Of a DNA stretch of 64,000 nt, positions 47,967-58,537 are shown piece after piece (the first letter of the stretch is position 1; each line of letters starts with the position of its first letter). Source of the DNA: Clostridiaceae bacterium (lineage in GTDB: Bacteria; Bacillota; Clostridia; Saccharofermentanales; DTU023); NCBI GenBank assembly GCA_012838795.1, contig DUOO01000056.1:1-64000 (forward strand), written 5' to 3'. Both the position numbers and the translations under genes were made by a program. A model generated the notes under the pieces. The model made no database searches, was not told the DNA's origin, and saw only the letters and a program-made list of their open reading frames with translations.

Positions 47967-49241
47967 TCAGAATTCATTATCTCCACGGTATGTCAACATA
48001 AATGAAGATACGGCTTTTGTTACATTTACAAATTCTTTACAGTCAACGAATTCATCTGCTTGATGTGCTCCGCCATATAATGAGAAATCTCTGAGAACAC
48101 CAAATCCGAAGCTGTCTGGTGAACCATATTTTAAAAACAGAGATAAATCACTTAAACATGATCCGCGCTTTTCAACTTTAAAATCAACATATCGTTCCGC
48201 GCATTTTTTCATGTGTGCAACAGCCTTGCTGTCTACAGGAGTTTGTAAATAATGAAAGAATCTTGTTGTCGGGATGGGATCACTGATCACAACAGTATCT
48301 GCCAATACAGAACGTACTTTTGATATATGCTGATTTAATTCTTGCAACGATGCTTCTTTAGTTTTATCGGTATAATAGACGAAATTCAATTCTCCTCTGT
48401 CTACGTTAGTAGCATTATCTCCGATTTTCACATCATAATAACGGAAAGCTGATTTTTCCATATCAGTACCGCTGAATAAAGGATTAATACTCATCGCATA
48501 TCTTTGTTTTTCAGCAAAAATGTCCAGTTCTTTTTTTAATACTAAAATTGCATCTAATATTTTGCCGGAACAGTCTGTAGGCTCAAGAGTTTTTAATTCT
48601 ATTCTGAAGATACATCCACCTAATGATGATACCCATAATTCATAGTTTCCACTATCTAAACTGATCGTATTAACATATTCATTATTTACACTTCCGGCTA
48701 AAGCTCCATTGCCGCCACCGAATTCCTCATCAATATAAGCTAAAAAATCATATGTAAAGTATGGTCGAATATTCAATTCCTGAAACATTCTCGCAATAAA
48801 AATCATTATAGCAATGCCATATTTATTATCATTTGCGCCTCTGCCAAATATTTTTCCTTCTTTGCATAATCCGCCGAACGGATCTACCGTCCAAGCATCA
48901 GGATCACCTACAGGCATTGTGTCTGTATGGGCTGAAACCATTATTTTTTGTGGATTTTTTCCTGCCATGGTTCCGCAGACATTCGGTCTGCGGTCAGTAC
49001 CCCTCCCCGGTAAATAGTCAGGATGATTCGGCAAACTATCAACATCGTCCGGAAAATATATTTCAGCATTCAGACCATATTCTTGAAATTTCTTAAAAAT
49101 GTATTCCTGGCATTCACTCTCATTCCCATGAGTAATAAAATTTTGAGTATCAAATTGAATCAATTTCGAAAGGTCATCAAACAATTCGTTTTTATGAGTT
49201 TCTATATATTCATTTATTATATTTATTTGTTCTGAATTCAT
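47967..49241 (-). CDS. M20-family metallopeptidase/deacylase
   Basis: SAHTDTMPVGD, GRGANDNKYG, YIDEEFGGGNGAL, GGAHQADEFV. Confidence 0.87.
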   Translation of the reverse strand: MNSEQINIINEYIETHKNELFDDLSKLIQFDTQNFITHGNESECQEYIFKKFQEYGLNAEIYFPDDVDSLPNHPDYLPGRGTDRRPNVCGTMAGKNPQKIMVSAHTDTMPVGDPDAWTVDPFGGLCKEGKIFGRGANDNKYGIAIMIFIARMFQELNIRPYFTYDFLAYIDEEFGGGNGALAGSVNNEYVNTISLDSGNYELWVSSLGGCIFRIELKTLEPTDCSGKILDAILVLKKELDIFAEKQRYAMSINPLFSGTDMEKSAFRYYDVKIGDNATNVDRGELNFVYYTDKTKEASLQELNQHISKVRSVLADTVVISDPIPTTRFFHYLQTPVDSKAVAHMKKCAERYVDFKVEKRGSCLSDLSLFLKYGSPDSFGFGVLRDFSLYGGAHQADEFVDCKEFVNVTKAVSSFMLTYRGDNEF

Positions 49242-49304
49242 ATCTGAGATTCCTCTAAATTTTACAAAGATTATAAAACTTATTCAAAGTTCAATCAACA
49301 ATCA

Positions 49305-50774
49305 CTAGCTCCATAGTTCTGACAGTTTTTCTAAAGTTTTTTCCACAAGTAGGTCTCCACCTTCAGGACCACAGACCGTTGAGGCAGGTTTAGAAGAATA
49401 GGAACCACCTTCAACAGCAGCAACCGTAGGAAGATAACCACCACAACCATTAGCCAGCTGAACAATAAACACTTGTTCAGCTTCGGCCCTGGCTTTAATG
49501 CGCTGTCCAAATTCATAATATAGCTCAAACGGATTGGTTGCTACCGCAATATTTCCCAAACGCAAAATATGACTCCGGAAACTATAATCAGGATCAGTAT
49601 TTTGTTGACGATATCGCATGACAACACCCTGAGGCTCAAAAGCCTTTACTAAATCCTCCATTGTCATGGGATTTTCTGCAGAGAAAGTTTCTTGTATACG
49701 TTGGACCTCTATTACAGCTTCCTGATAATCTTCCTCACTGACTTGACGAACAGGAATTTTCATATCGATTATTTCATGTCGGAAGATTGGATTATATTCA
49801 ATATAATTACGAGCAGTACGATAACCTCTGACAACTGCTTCAGAAATACGATCCCCGATAGACTGACACAATAAGGTCATATCAAAATCTCGGAACACTT
49901 CCCTGGTTTGACCGCCCCATACTCTCAATGCCTGTTGATTTGTTTTGGAAAGATGTATCAAATCTACAGGAGCCAAGTCACCGGCAGCACCACACATTGG
50001 CAAAACATAAACATTAGCACCAAGTTTTTCTCGTATACTGTTGCGGGTCGGTGCCCAGAAATCAGCTGTCAGGAAACAATGCAATTCATAAACTTGGGAA
50101 GGACAAGGCACATTGCAAACCACCCCCGTAATCTTGCCGGAATTATCCCACGTAAATAGCAATTCTACCGAATTATCCGTGCCACTCTCAAATCGCTTAA
50201 AGTTTTTTTCAGAACAGTCACCATACATTATTGTTTGCAGTTCGCCATTTATTAAGAACTGCGGACGACGATTGAAAGCTACGACCGCGTAATCATGTGC
50301 ATAACTGATTCCACCGGGATTTTTATTCTCCCAGGCACGTATAATTAAGTCATATAATTTCTCAACAAGCCATCTTTGTCTTTCTTCACCATGTATAAAA
50401 TTCTCAGGAAGCTCAAAGGGAGGCAGAATTGGTTCACCATATACCTGTTTGTTCGCTTCCCGCATAAAATCCTTATAAAAAGAAGTCGAATTATGAGAGT
50501 GTGTTACATTAAAGGAAATACAATCAAACATTATTTCAGAATTGTCTTTAATTTTTTCTCTGAGTAAATCCATTGCATGACTTGGAACTTCAGTCATATC
50601 CAAAGAAACAAATGTTGCTTGTGTATTTCCGTTATCCAATACTAAAGCTGTTGCCATAATCGGATCATGAACATACCTGGAATAACGCTGATACATCTGT
50701 CCTTCCATGAGTACAGAACCATTTGGTGTAATACTGGTCTGTGCCCAACCTACATTCATTTTCCGATTAGTCAT
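49305..50774 (-). CDS. neutral/alkaline ceramidase-like family protein
   Basis: VGWAQTSITP, TFVSLDMTEVP, ISFNVTHSHNS, CGAAGDLAPVD. Confidence 0.68.
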   Translation of the reverse strand: MTNRKMNVGWAQTSITPNGSVLMEGQMYQRYSRYVHDPIMATALVLDNGNTQATFVSLDMTEVPSHAMDLLREKIKDNSEIMFDCISFNVTHSHNSTSFYKDFMREANKQVYGEPILPPFELPENFIHGEERQRWLVEKLYDLIIRAWENKNPGGISYAHDYAVVAFNRRPQFLINGELQTIMYGDCSEKNFKRFESGTDNSVELLFTWDNSGKITGVVCNVPCPSQVYELHCFLTADFWAPTRNSIREKLGANVYVLPMCGAAGDLAPVDLIHLSKTNQQALRVWGGQTREVFRDFDMTLLCQSIGDRISEAVVRGYRTARNYIEYNPIFRHEIIDMKIPVRQVSEEDYQEAVIEVQRIQETFSAENPMTMEDLVKAFEPQGVVMRYRQQNTDPDYSFRSHILRLGNIAVATNPFELYYEFGQRIKARAEAEQVFIVQLANGCGGYLPTVAAVEGGSYSSKPASTVCGPEGGDLLVEKTLEKLSELWS

Positions 50775-50784
50775 TTCATGTACC

Positions 50785-52143
50785 TCACATTAACAGCTCA
50801 ATATCCATAAGCTTGCAAAAGTCTTTCACATATTCAGTATAATCGCCATAAGCAAAAATTACATGCTGAGAGGATACTTGTTGAGCAAAATCTTCCACGC
50901 TGCATGAATCCGGAAATACCTGTAAACTCGGCAGTTGAGGAGCGGGATCATCCCATCCGTATTCATTCCACGCAGGAGGACTTTTCGCCTCGGCAGTATA
51001 GACATGCATTTTGTATTGTCCGTCCAGATAAATCAGGCGGGCACAGGTAACATATCCCGTCTTTGCTTTAGATACATTCAGTAAAGAGCTGTCAAGCAGA
51101 CCGAATTTTGCCGGCAGAACAGTCACAGGTCCTGCGGTAATCGCTTTTGGAATATAGTCAGGAACTCCAATCAACATACTGTCTTCAAAAAACTCGTAAT
51201 ATTCCATATAAGGTACTAATTGATCTGAGAGATACTTCATTATTAATTGAGTTACAGAACCCATAACATCATTCTCAGGAATTGTTAATACATTTGTATA
51301 GTATTCCAATAACATAAATACCATTGCCGGAGGGAATCCTAAAATCTTTTTCATCCCATCCACGTCAATAAGAGTCACAGCTTCCCATCCACGTTCCTTT
51401 ATCTTACGAGATACAGACAGAGCATATTTAACTCCGTTTTCAATAACACTCTCATCGCAAGGTTTCTCGAAAATCCAGTTTTCCTTAACATAACGGACAC
51501 CATCCGCTATCTCATCTGAACTCAGCTGATCCATCGTCTTAATCATTTCCAACATCTCATAGGGTTCTACCTCGACACCCAGATCACGTCGCAGAGAATT
51601 ACCTTCAAATTGAGTGCCATACAGCAACATATCCCGATAACCCATTGTTCCTACTATTGCGGATCGCAATGCTTTCTTTGCAGCCGCAGCTGTTACAAAA
51701 GCATCGATCTTTTTCATGGGCCAAGGCTTATCGATTATATTATATATATATTTGAAAGAATAAGACATTGCTTCAAAAGCAGGGCGTAAGGCAGTTGTAC
51801 CTGCCTGCTCAGCAGTAGTAATAATTCTGCCGTTTTCTTTCCAACCGCACAGACCCCATAACACCATGGGGATATGACTGTAATGATCAGTAACGCGGAT
51901 AACTGCATGAGTTGGAATCCATCCGGCAATACATATAATCAAACTGGACATATCAAAACCACGAAGCTTCTCAATTGCAGCATCTGCAGTTTGATATTCA
52001 GGATCATCTATGACCAGACCGCCGTCCAGCAATTCATAACCCATTTCAGTCAGTGCTGCCAGCGCCTCATCATGCTTCATTTTTAAACGCTCAATAGGGG
52101 TATTAACCTCACCAAAACAAACAAAACCAACACGCTTATTCAT
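50785..52143 (-). CDS. L-fucose/L-arabinose isomerase superfamily protein
   Basis: 452 aa; GFVCFGEVNTPIERLK, IICIAGWIPTHAVIRV, VMGSVTQLIMKYLS pattern. Confidence 0.7.
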   Translation of the reverse strand: MNKRVGFVCFGEVNTPIERLKMKHDEALAALTEMGYELLDGGLVIDDPEYQTADAAIEKLRGFDMSSLIICIAGWIPTHAVIRVTDHYSHIPMVLWGLCGWKENGRIITTAEQAGTTALRPAFEAMSYSFKYIYNIIDKPWPMKKIDAFVTAAAAKKALRSAIVGTMGYRDMLLYGTQFEGNSLRRDLGVEVEPYEMLEMIKTMDQLSSDEIADGVRYVKENWIFEKPCDESVIENGVKYALSVSRKIKERGWEAVTLIDVDGMKKILGFPPAMVFMLLEYYTNVLTIPENDVMGSVTQLIMKYLSDQLVPYMEYYEFFEDSMLIGVPDYIPKAITAGPVTVLPAKFGLLDSSLLNVSKAKTGYVTCARLIYLDGQYKMHVYTAEAKSPPAWNEYGWDDPAPQLPSLQVFPDSCSVEDFAQQVSSQHVIFAYGDYTEYVKDFCKLMDIELLM

Positions 52144-53150
52144 AAATCTTTCCTTTCTATTGATACGGCAGGAACTCCCGTTGACTCCCGAATAATCAAC
52201 CGACTTTGCAATGCAATACTCTGTGGAACAAATTGCTCCGGATTACGGATAGCATCCAGCAATATCTTGACAGATATCGTTCCCATTTGCTCCACCGGAT
52301 TGGCAATTGTAGTAAAAGGTATAGGATAGTAATCATCCATAACAATATTATCAAATCCGATAATGGAAATATCCTGAGGCACATTAATCCCGTTTTCTCG
52401 AAATGCGCACATCGCTCCATAAGCAAGCTGATCATAGCTGGAAAAAATAGCGGTGGGTAAATCTTTTTCCTCAAGAAGTTCTTTAGCTCGTAGATATCCT
52501 CCGTTTTCAAATCTTTCGGAACCGCGTTTGACAAACCTGGGATCTACCTCCATATCTCTTTGTTTCATGCTATTACAAAATAAATTATAGCGACTGTCTG
52601 ACTTATATTCTCCAAGATATCCTATTTTTTTGTGACCTAATTCCAATAGATGGTCTATTGCTTGATCAATTCCGGTATCACTCCGAATATAAACGGAATT
52701 TATTCCATACGGAGGAGAAGATTCTAAATGCAGTACTGCAGGAATCTCTGAAGTTAAAACGTACTGACTGATTTCTTCTGAATTTTTCTCACTGCAACAG
52801 ATAATAATGCCATCTATTTTTTGTTTAAACATATTTTTAACTACGTGTAACTCTTCTTCATTAAAATTCTGATATACACTGGAAATAGTTGAGTAACCAT
52901 ATCTATAAAGTTCTTCACTTAGTGCATGAAAGAACTCGGCATAATAATGACTTCTCACCTCAGGCATTGTCACACCGATAGTCATTGCAGGCATGCGAAC
53001 CCGTTTCTTCCTTGTATATCCCAAACGACTTGCCGTTTCATTTACCAGTGCAATAGTTGCATCACTAATTTCATAACTATTTTTAAGCGCCTTCGAAACA
53101 GTAGATACAGAAACTCCAGTTGCAACAGAAATATCTTTTAAAGTTACCAT
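52140..53150 (-). CDS. LacI-family transcriptional regulator
   Basis: VTLKDISVATGVSVSTVSKALKNSYEISDAT HTH. Confidence 0.93.
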   Translation of the reverse strand: MVTLKDISVATGVSVSTVSKALKNSYEISDATIALVNETASRLGYTRKKRVRMPAMTIGVTMPEVRSHYYAEFFHALSEELYRYGYSTISSVYQNFNEEELHVVKNMFKQKIDGIIICCSEKNSEEISQYVLTSEIPAVLHLESSPPYGINSVYIRSDTGIDQAIDHLLELGHKKIGYLGEYKSDSRYNLFCNSMKQRDMEVDPRFVKRGSERFENGGYLRAKELLEEKDLPTAIFSSYDQLAYGAMCAFRENGINVPQDISIIGFDNIVMDDYYPIPFTTIANPVEQMGTISVKILLDAIRNPEQFVPQSIALQSRLIIRESTGVPAVSIERKDL

Positions 53151-53240
53151 ATAAAAACCTCATAACTGCATAAATGTTGTATTTTATTATACGTTAATTA
53201 TTTAGCTATTTTCCCACAGCACCCGACTATCTCTCATTCT

Positions 53241-54427
53241 TTATTTTCTGTTCATCACATCAAACGCTACTGCAATAATAAAGATGATACCTTTAATGAT
53301 ATATTGATAAGCAATACCTACACCCATTAAATTAAGACCGTTTGTCAGAGACATAATTACCAGAGCACCAATGATGGTATTCGTCACTTTACCGATACCG
53401 CCCGAGGTTGACGTTCCGCCTATGTAGCATGATGCAATAGCATCCAACTCAAAACCGGCACCAGCCGTAGTAGATGCCGACTGCAGACGAGATGCAAAAA
53501 GAATTCCTCCCAGGGCTGTCATCAATCCCATGGACGCGAATACAAACAAGCGAATCTTGTTCACAGAAACACCAGCAAGAGCTGCTGCCTCAGCATTTCC
53601 TCCGACACCGTAAATATAACGGCCCAAACGAGTTTTCTCCATCATGAAATTATATACAAATGTCACTATTGCTACAATTACAATACTCCAGGAAAGTCCT
53701 CTATACTGAGCCAGAACAACTGCAACTACTCCAATCAGCACAGAAATGAAGATCAGTTTTGCAATAAATACAGGCTTCGAAAGCACCTCGAAATTATAAT
53801 GCTGCATATTCTTACGATGTTTTATTTGAGAATAAATTGCCAGAACGATTGCTATCACGCCTACCACAAGAGAAAGAGTATGCATGCCTGCAATTTCTCC
53901 GATATCAGGTACAAAACCGTTGGAATTGCATTGAACGGCTCAACAGCAATAGGAATCGTTCCGGATTCAGATGTAATCAAAGACAACATTCCGCGGAAAA
54001 TGAACTCGAAAGCCAAGGTTGTTACAAATGCCGGCACACCCATTTTTGTTATGACCAGACCTTTGATCAAACCAAAGAATATTCCAAGTATCAACACCAG
54101 AGTAATGGCAATCCACACATTGATATTCAGACGTACCATCATAATCGCAGCTACTGCTCCCAAGAAACCTGCCATATATCCGACAGATAAATCAATTTCA
54201 CAAATAATCAATACCAATGTCATCGCTACTGCCATAACAGCAATATAACCCGTTTGATTGATGAGATTTGTCAGATTTCTCGGTGATAAAAATGCGCCGT
54301 CTGTAAATATCGCAAAAATGATAAATATTACTGCCAGTGCAATGTACATGGCATAATCTCGTACTCTGGTTCTCATCAGGATTTTTATTTCTCCTCCGAG
54401 ACTGCTCTTTCCTGCTGTATTATTCAT
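53241..54427 (-). pseudogene. CUT2 sugar ABC transporter permease interrupted by a 1-nt frameshift
   Basis: N-terminal part in ORF 53861..54490 and C-terminal part in ORF 53241..53885; frames join near 53917-53921 (IPT/GFVPDIGEIAG). Confidence 0.85.
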
Positions 54428-55970
54428 TGTAAGCCTCCTCTGTCTTTGTTGCCATACGCATAATGTTTTGCTCATTAGCCTTTTCAGCACTGACTTCTCC
54501 GGTAATTGTTCCTTCCGCCATAACGTAGATGCGGTCGCTCATCCCCAAAATTTCAGGCAAATCTGAAGAAATCATGATAACCGAATAACCTTCGCCTACC
54601 AGACGATTAATTATGGTATAAATCTCATATTTAGCTCCGACATCAATTCCTCTGGTCGGTTCATCAAGAATCAATATCTTCGGATCTGAAAATAACCATT
54701 TTGCTATCTGCACTTTCTGCTGATTTCCTCCAGAAAGATTTACTACTTTCTGTGCAATAGAGGGTGTTTTGATATTCAGCGAATCCTTATACTCATTTAC
54801 ACGCACTATTTCTTCATTCGCATTCACCACCATCCCGTTTTGAATTGCTTCCAGATTGGTAAGCGACACATTAAACTTGATATCCTGAATAAGAATCAAA
54901 CCGTTACGCTTTCGGTCCTCGGATACATATGCAATTCCTGCTTCCATGGCATCCTTAGGTTCCTTAAAATTCATTTTTTTTCCTTCTATGAAAATTTCGC
55001 CATTTAAAAGTTGGTATTTCGGATTATTGCCAAATACGGACAATGCCAGCTCCGTTCTGCCTGCTCCCATGAGGCCGGATAAACCCACAACCTCCCCTTT
55101 ATGTACTTTTAAACTAACCTTATTCAGAATGACACGTTCAACAGAAGTATCATATACAGTCCAATCTTTAAGCTCCAGGGCTATGTCGCCGATTTTTTTA
55201 TTTTCGCGTTTCGGATATACATTATCTATCTCACGCCCTACCATATACTTAATAATAGTACCTTCTGCAACCTTGCCACCTGCTGCCTCCAGAGAACAAA
55301 TTGTTGCACCGTCACGCAGTACGGTAATGGTATCTGCAATATTTACAACTTCTTTCAGACGATGCGAGATCATGATCGAGGTTACGCCCTCTTCCTTTAA
55401 ATCCCGCAGTAACTGTAAAAGGTTTAAACTGTCATCCTCATTTAATGATGCTGTCGGTTCATCTAAAATTAAGAGTTTTGCTTTTTGAGATAAAGCCTTT
55501 GCAATTTCTACTAATTGTTGCTTCCCTATACCCAGTTCCCAAATTTTCTTAGAGGGATTTACATTCAGATGAATCTGCTCCAACAGTTTTTCAGACTCCA
55601 CAATGGTCTGATTCCAGTTTATCGTCCGACCATTGGTATTCATTATTTCATGTCCGAAGAAAATATTTTCATATATCGTCAAATCGGGAATCAGTGCCAG
55701 CTCCTGGCTGATAATTGCAATTCCGGCAAGCTCAGAGTCCTTAGTAGACATAAACCTTTGTACTTTACCGTTATATATAATATCACCCGAATAATCTCCA
55801 TATTTATATACACCGGATAAAATCTTCATAAGCGTAGATTTACCTGCTCCGTTCTCGCCTACAAGACAATGAATTTCTCCGCGTTTCACTTTGAAGTTTA
55901 CATTATCAAGTGCACGAACACCGGGAAACGTCTTAGTAATATCACGCATTTCCAAAATATAGTCGTTCAA
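54420..55970 (-). CDS. CUT2 sugar ABC transporter ATP-binding protein
   Basis: GENGAGKSTLMKILSGV, LSGGNQQKVQIAKWL, LDEPTRGIDVGAK. Confidence 0.93.
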   Translation of the reverse strand: MNDYILEMRDITKTFPGVRALDNVNFKVKRGEIHCLVGENGAGKSTLMKILSGVYKYGDYSGDIIYNGKVQRFMSTKDSELAGIAIISQELALIPDLTIYENIFFGHEIMNTNGRTINWNQTIVESEKLLEQIHLNVNPSKKIWELGIGKQQLVEIAKALSQKAKLLILDEPTASLNEDDSLNLLQLLRDLKEEGVTSIMISHRLKEVVNIADTITVLRDGATICSLEAAGGKVAEGTIIKYMVGREIDNVYPKRENKKIGDIALELKDWTVYDTSVERVILNKVSLKVHKGEVVGLSGLMGAGRTELALSVFGNNPKYQLLNGEIFIEGKKMNFKEPKDAMEAGIAYVSEDRKRNGLILIQDIKFNVSLTNLEAIQNGMVVNANEEIVRVNEYKDSLNIKTPSIAQKVVNLSGGNQQKVQIAKWLFSDPKILILDEPTRGIDVGAKYEIYTIINRLVGEGYSVIMISSDLPEILGMSDRIYVMAEGTITGEVSAEKANEQNIMRMATKTEEAYNE

Positions 55971-56125
55971 TTTCTCACCTCACATTTGATAGCTACGCTA
56001 TAATATTGAAAACATTTTTCTATAGTATCAATACGACCTTCATTTGTTTTATAAAGCATTTGTATACGAAAACACCACAACCATCAAATTCATTTTTAGA
56101 AACTTCTAAATCATATTACTTAAAG

Positions 56126-56152
56126 AAAGGCGGCTAATTATAAACCGCCTTT
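56126..56152 (-). terminator. hairpin between SBP and ATPase genes
   Basis: aaaggcgg (56126-56133) / ccgccttt (56145-56152). Confidence 0.65.
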
Positions 56153-56181
56153 TCCTTCTATTTCAGCCAAAAGGTTCTGTT

Positions 56182-57321
56182 TTACGGTTTTACGGCATCA
56201 CTAATATTTTCATAGTTAGTATAGTTTTTTGCATCGTATACACCGCCGTCAAAAAATACTTCCACTATATTATCGCGGGTTATCGTTTGAACATCCGATC
56301 TGATAGTAGGAACATCAATAGCTTCATTGTTTACTACTTCAGCTGTTTCAACTTTGTCACCGTTTATAAGTTTTTCTGCCAATTCCATAGCAGAGGTTAC
56401 CAGCATTTCCGGATTACAATAAACTGTCATATCCTGTTTTCCATCAATTAAGTACTGTACTGATCCTTCAACACCATCAGCACCGCAGATACGATATTCT
56501 TCTACATCTGCATCTGCCAGGAAAGCATCCGCAACAGCACGTGCAGTGTTGTCGTCAGGGGCAATGATGAAAGACAAAGCCTTTTCTTCTTTAGTTGCAT
56601 TCGTTAAATCAGCTTCTGCCAGAGTTTTTGCATGAGCCGGATCCCACTCCGTATCTACTGATTGCATTATTTCATACAACTCTTCATAAGAAAGATCCAA
56701 AGTGTCTTTGTATTTCATAGCCACATCTGAATTACGAACAACAAAAGTACCGTCTGCAATCTTCGGCTGCAAAGCATTCCAATATCCTCTGAAGAAAGAG
56801 AAAGAATTGTTATCTGTAAGAGCACCGGAGTATAAGTATAAGTTTAAGTTATCCCCGCCATAAGCTGCTGCCTGTTCAACCAGATACTCACCCATGGCTT
56901 CGCCAATCTTTACACTTTCGAATGCTACGTAGTAATCAATTGCTTCCGTGCCGATAATCAGGCGGTCATATGAAATTACCTGTACTCCTTCTTCTTTCGC
57001 CATCTCAACGGTAGATGCAGCTGCAGGACCGTCAAAAGGACAAATAAGAAGTACTTTTATACCTTTTTCGATCAGAGCCTCAACATTTGCTTTCTCAGTA
57101 GAAGAAGACGCCTGAGAGTACATAATCTCTGCCTTATAGCCTTTCTCTTCGATAATTTCTTTAAACTTTGCCTCATCTGCTAACCATCTGTCTTCATCTT
57201 TGGTCGGAAGTACAATACCGATATCTAATTTTCCCTTGCCTCCGCCGCAGGCGGCCAAACCAATCAGAATGACAAGCAGCAACAATGTTGACACCAATTT
57301 TCTAACGGAATTTTTCTTCAT
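56182..57321 (-). CDS. sugar ABC transporter substrate-binding lipoprotein
   Basis: lipobox GLAACGG; IGIVLPTKDEDRWLADE; adjacent to ATPase. Confidence 0.9.
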   Translation of the reverse strand: MKKNSVRKLVSTLLLLVILIGLAACGGGKGKLDIGIVLPTKDEDRWLADEAKFKEIIEEKGYKAEIMYSQASSSTEKANVEALIEKGIKVLLICPFDGPAAASTVEMAKEEGVQVISYDRLIIGTEAIDYYVAFESVKIGEAMGEYLVEQAAAYGGDNLNLYLYSGALTDNNSFSFFRGYWNALQPKIADGTFVVRNSDVAMKYKDTLDLSYEELYEIMQSVDTEWDPAHAKTLAEADLTNATKEEKALSFIIAPDDNTARAVADAFLADADVEEYRICGADGVEGSVQYLIDGKQDMTVYCNPEMLVTSAMELAEKLINGDKVETAEVVNNEAIDVPTIRSDVQTITRDNIVEVFFDGGVYDAKNYTNYENISDAVKP

Positions 57322-57372
57322 GTGTTTTCCTCCTTAAAAATTTATAATATTAATAATTTAAAATTGATATCT

Positions 57373-58338
57373 TTAGTAACCTACCTTGTCCCAGCAGTCA
57401 AAAGGCGCTGCGATTTCCTCACTGACATATACCTGGGTTTTCATTAATTGCAGCATGGAGCTGGGAATTGAAGGTGTTACCGGTCCGTGCAGTACCAAAC
57501 GAGAAGTCATTCTCTGCCAAGATGAGAACGTGTTGTTAGTCAAAAGAGAATGTACTTCAATACGTTCTTTGGCATTTTTTACATCAATCGGTCCGATTGT
57601 AGCTGCTTTGGGAGGTACATTCGCTATATAACCGGACTGTCCGAATATACCATGCAGGGAATTCTGTGCTACGGTCAACGGATGCAGGGTTACAATACGT
57701 GCCTCCATGTTCAGCCATTTGTCTATATCATCTGACATAAACTCATCTACCGGATCGATAAAAGCCATATGACCGGTCCATCCCGGAGATGAACTGCAGA
57801 TGTCCGCACCGCCCTCACTAATTTCTGTAATCAGCTTGGAGTAATACCCTATATTTTCGTTGGTCGGATAATGAACATTTTCCAAAGGCATACGAAGTTT
57901 CGGATCAATCTGATATACGAAATATTTCAGCAGGGAACGTGCAAAACTGGCTTCATAGGTTATCGGTGCAATATTTCCCTGATCATCTGCCCACTCATCC
58001 ATCGCAAAAAGGTGTAATTTCTTGCAATCTACCTGGAAATAGTTAATCAGCTGAGCCAGAGGAATATAGGTGTCCGGCTCCGGATTGCCAAGAATCATGG
58101 TATATTTTTTATCAGCTTCAGAAGCAGCTTTCAAACGGGAAAACAAGGTCGCAATTAATACCGGATGAGGATTCATCATCACCTTTATTTTAAAATCCGG
58201 ATTTTCATGATTCTCTAAATCTTTTCCGCTGATTTGACGAAGTCTTTCGCATACATCTCGATCTTTGAACGGAACATAATCACCACATTTAAACTCAAAT
58301 TTTGTTGTCGGTTCTAAGATAATATCCTTCATTGCCAT
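57373..58338 (-). CDS. glucosamine-6-phosphate deaminase/isomerase (NagB)-like protein
   Basis: FAMDEWADDQGN, SPGWTGHMAFIDP, NSLHGIFGQSGYIANVPPKAATIG. Confidence 0.8.
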   Translation of the reverse strand: MAMKDIILEPTTKFEFKCGDYVPFKDRDVCERLRQISGKDLENHENPDFKIKVMMNPHPVLIATLFSRLKAASEADKKYTMILGNPEPDTYIPLAQLINYFQVDCKKLHLFAMDEWADDQGNIAPITYEASFARSLLKYFVYQIDPKLRMPLENVHYPTNENIGYYSKLITEISEGGADICSSSPGWTGHMAFIDPVDEFMSDDIDKWLNMEARIVTLHPLTVAQNSLHGIFGQSGYIANVPPKAATIGPIDVKNAKERIEVHSLLTNNTFSSWQRMTSRLVLHGPVTPSIPSSMLQLMKTQVYVSEEIAAPFDCWDKVGY

Positions 58339-58387
58339 ACCTCTCTTTTTATTACTATAATTTTTCGTTTTTTCTTCAATTTTTATG

Positions 58388-58398
58388 CGAAAGTTTCG
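58388..58398. promoter_or_regulatory. palindromic operator-like site CGAAAGTTTCG
   Basis: perfect CGAAA-N-TTTCG palindrome upstream of the NagB-like gene. Confidence 0.6.
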
Positions 58399-58537
58399 TT
58401 TGATTTAATTGATGTTTTAATAGTATCACGTGCTATATTTTATTTCAATTCATCAATAATGCCAAAGTTTTTCTTTATTACTTGGTTATTTCATCAGTTT
58501 TTATCGCAAATTAATTGGCTTCGAGCCTAGTTTTTCA

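Noticed and set aside
53861-53941. Programmed -1 frameshift joining the two permease ORFs
   Set aside because: Sequence around the join (CCAACGGTTTTGTAC) is not a canonical X-XXY-YYZ slippery heptamer, and CUT2 permeases are not known to me to use programmed frameshifting.
54946-55488. 180-aa + strand ORF
   Set aside because: Lies antisense within the well-supported ABC ATPase gene; composition reflects the reverse complement of conserved codons.
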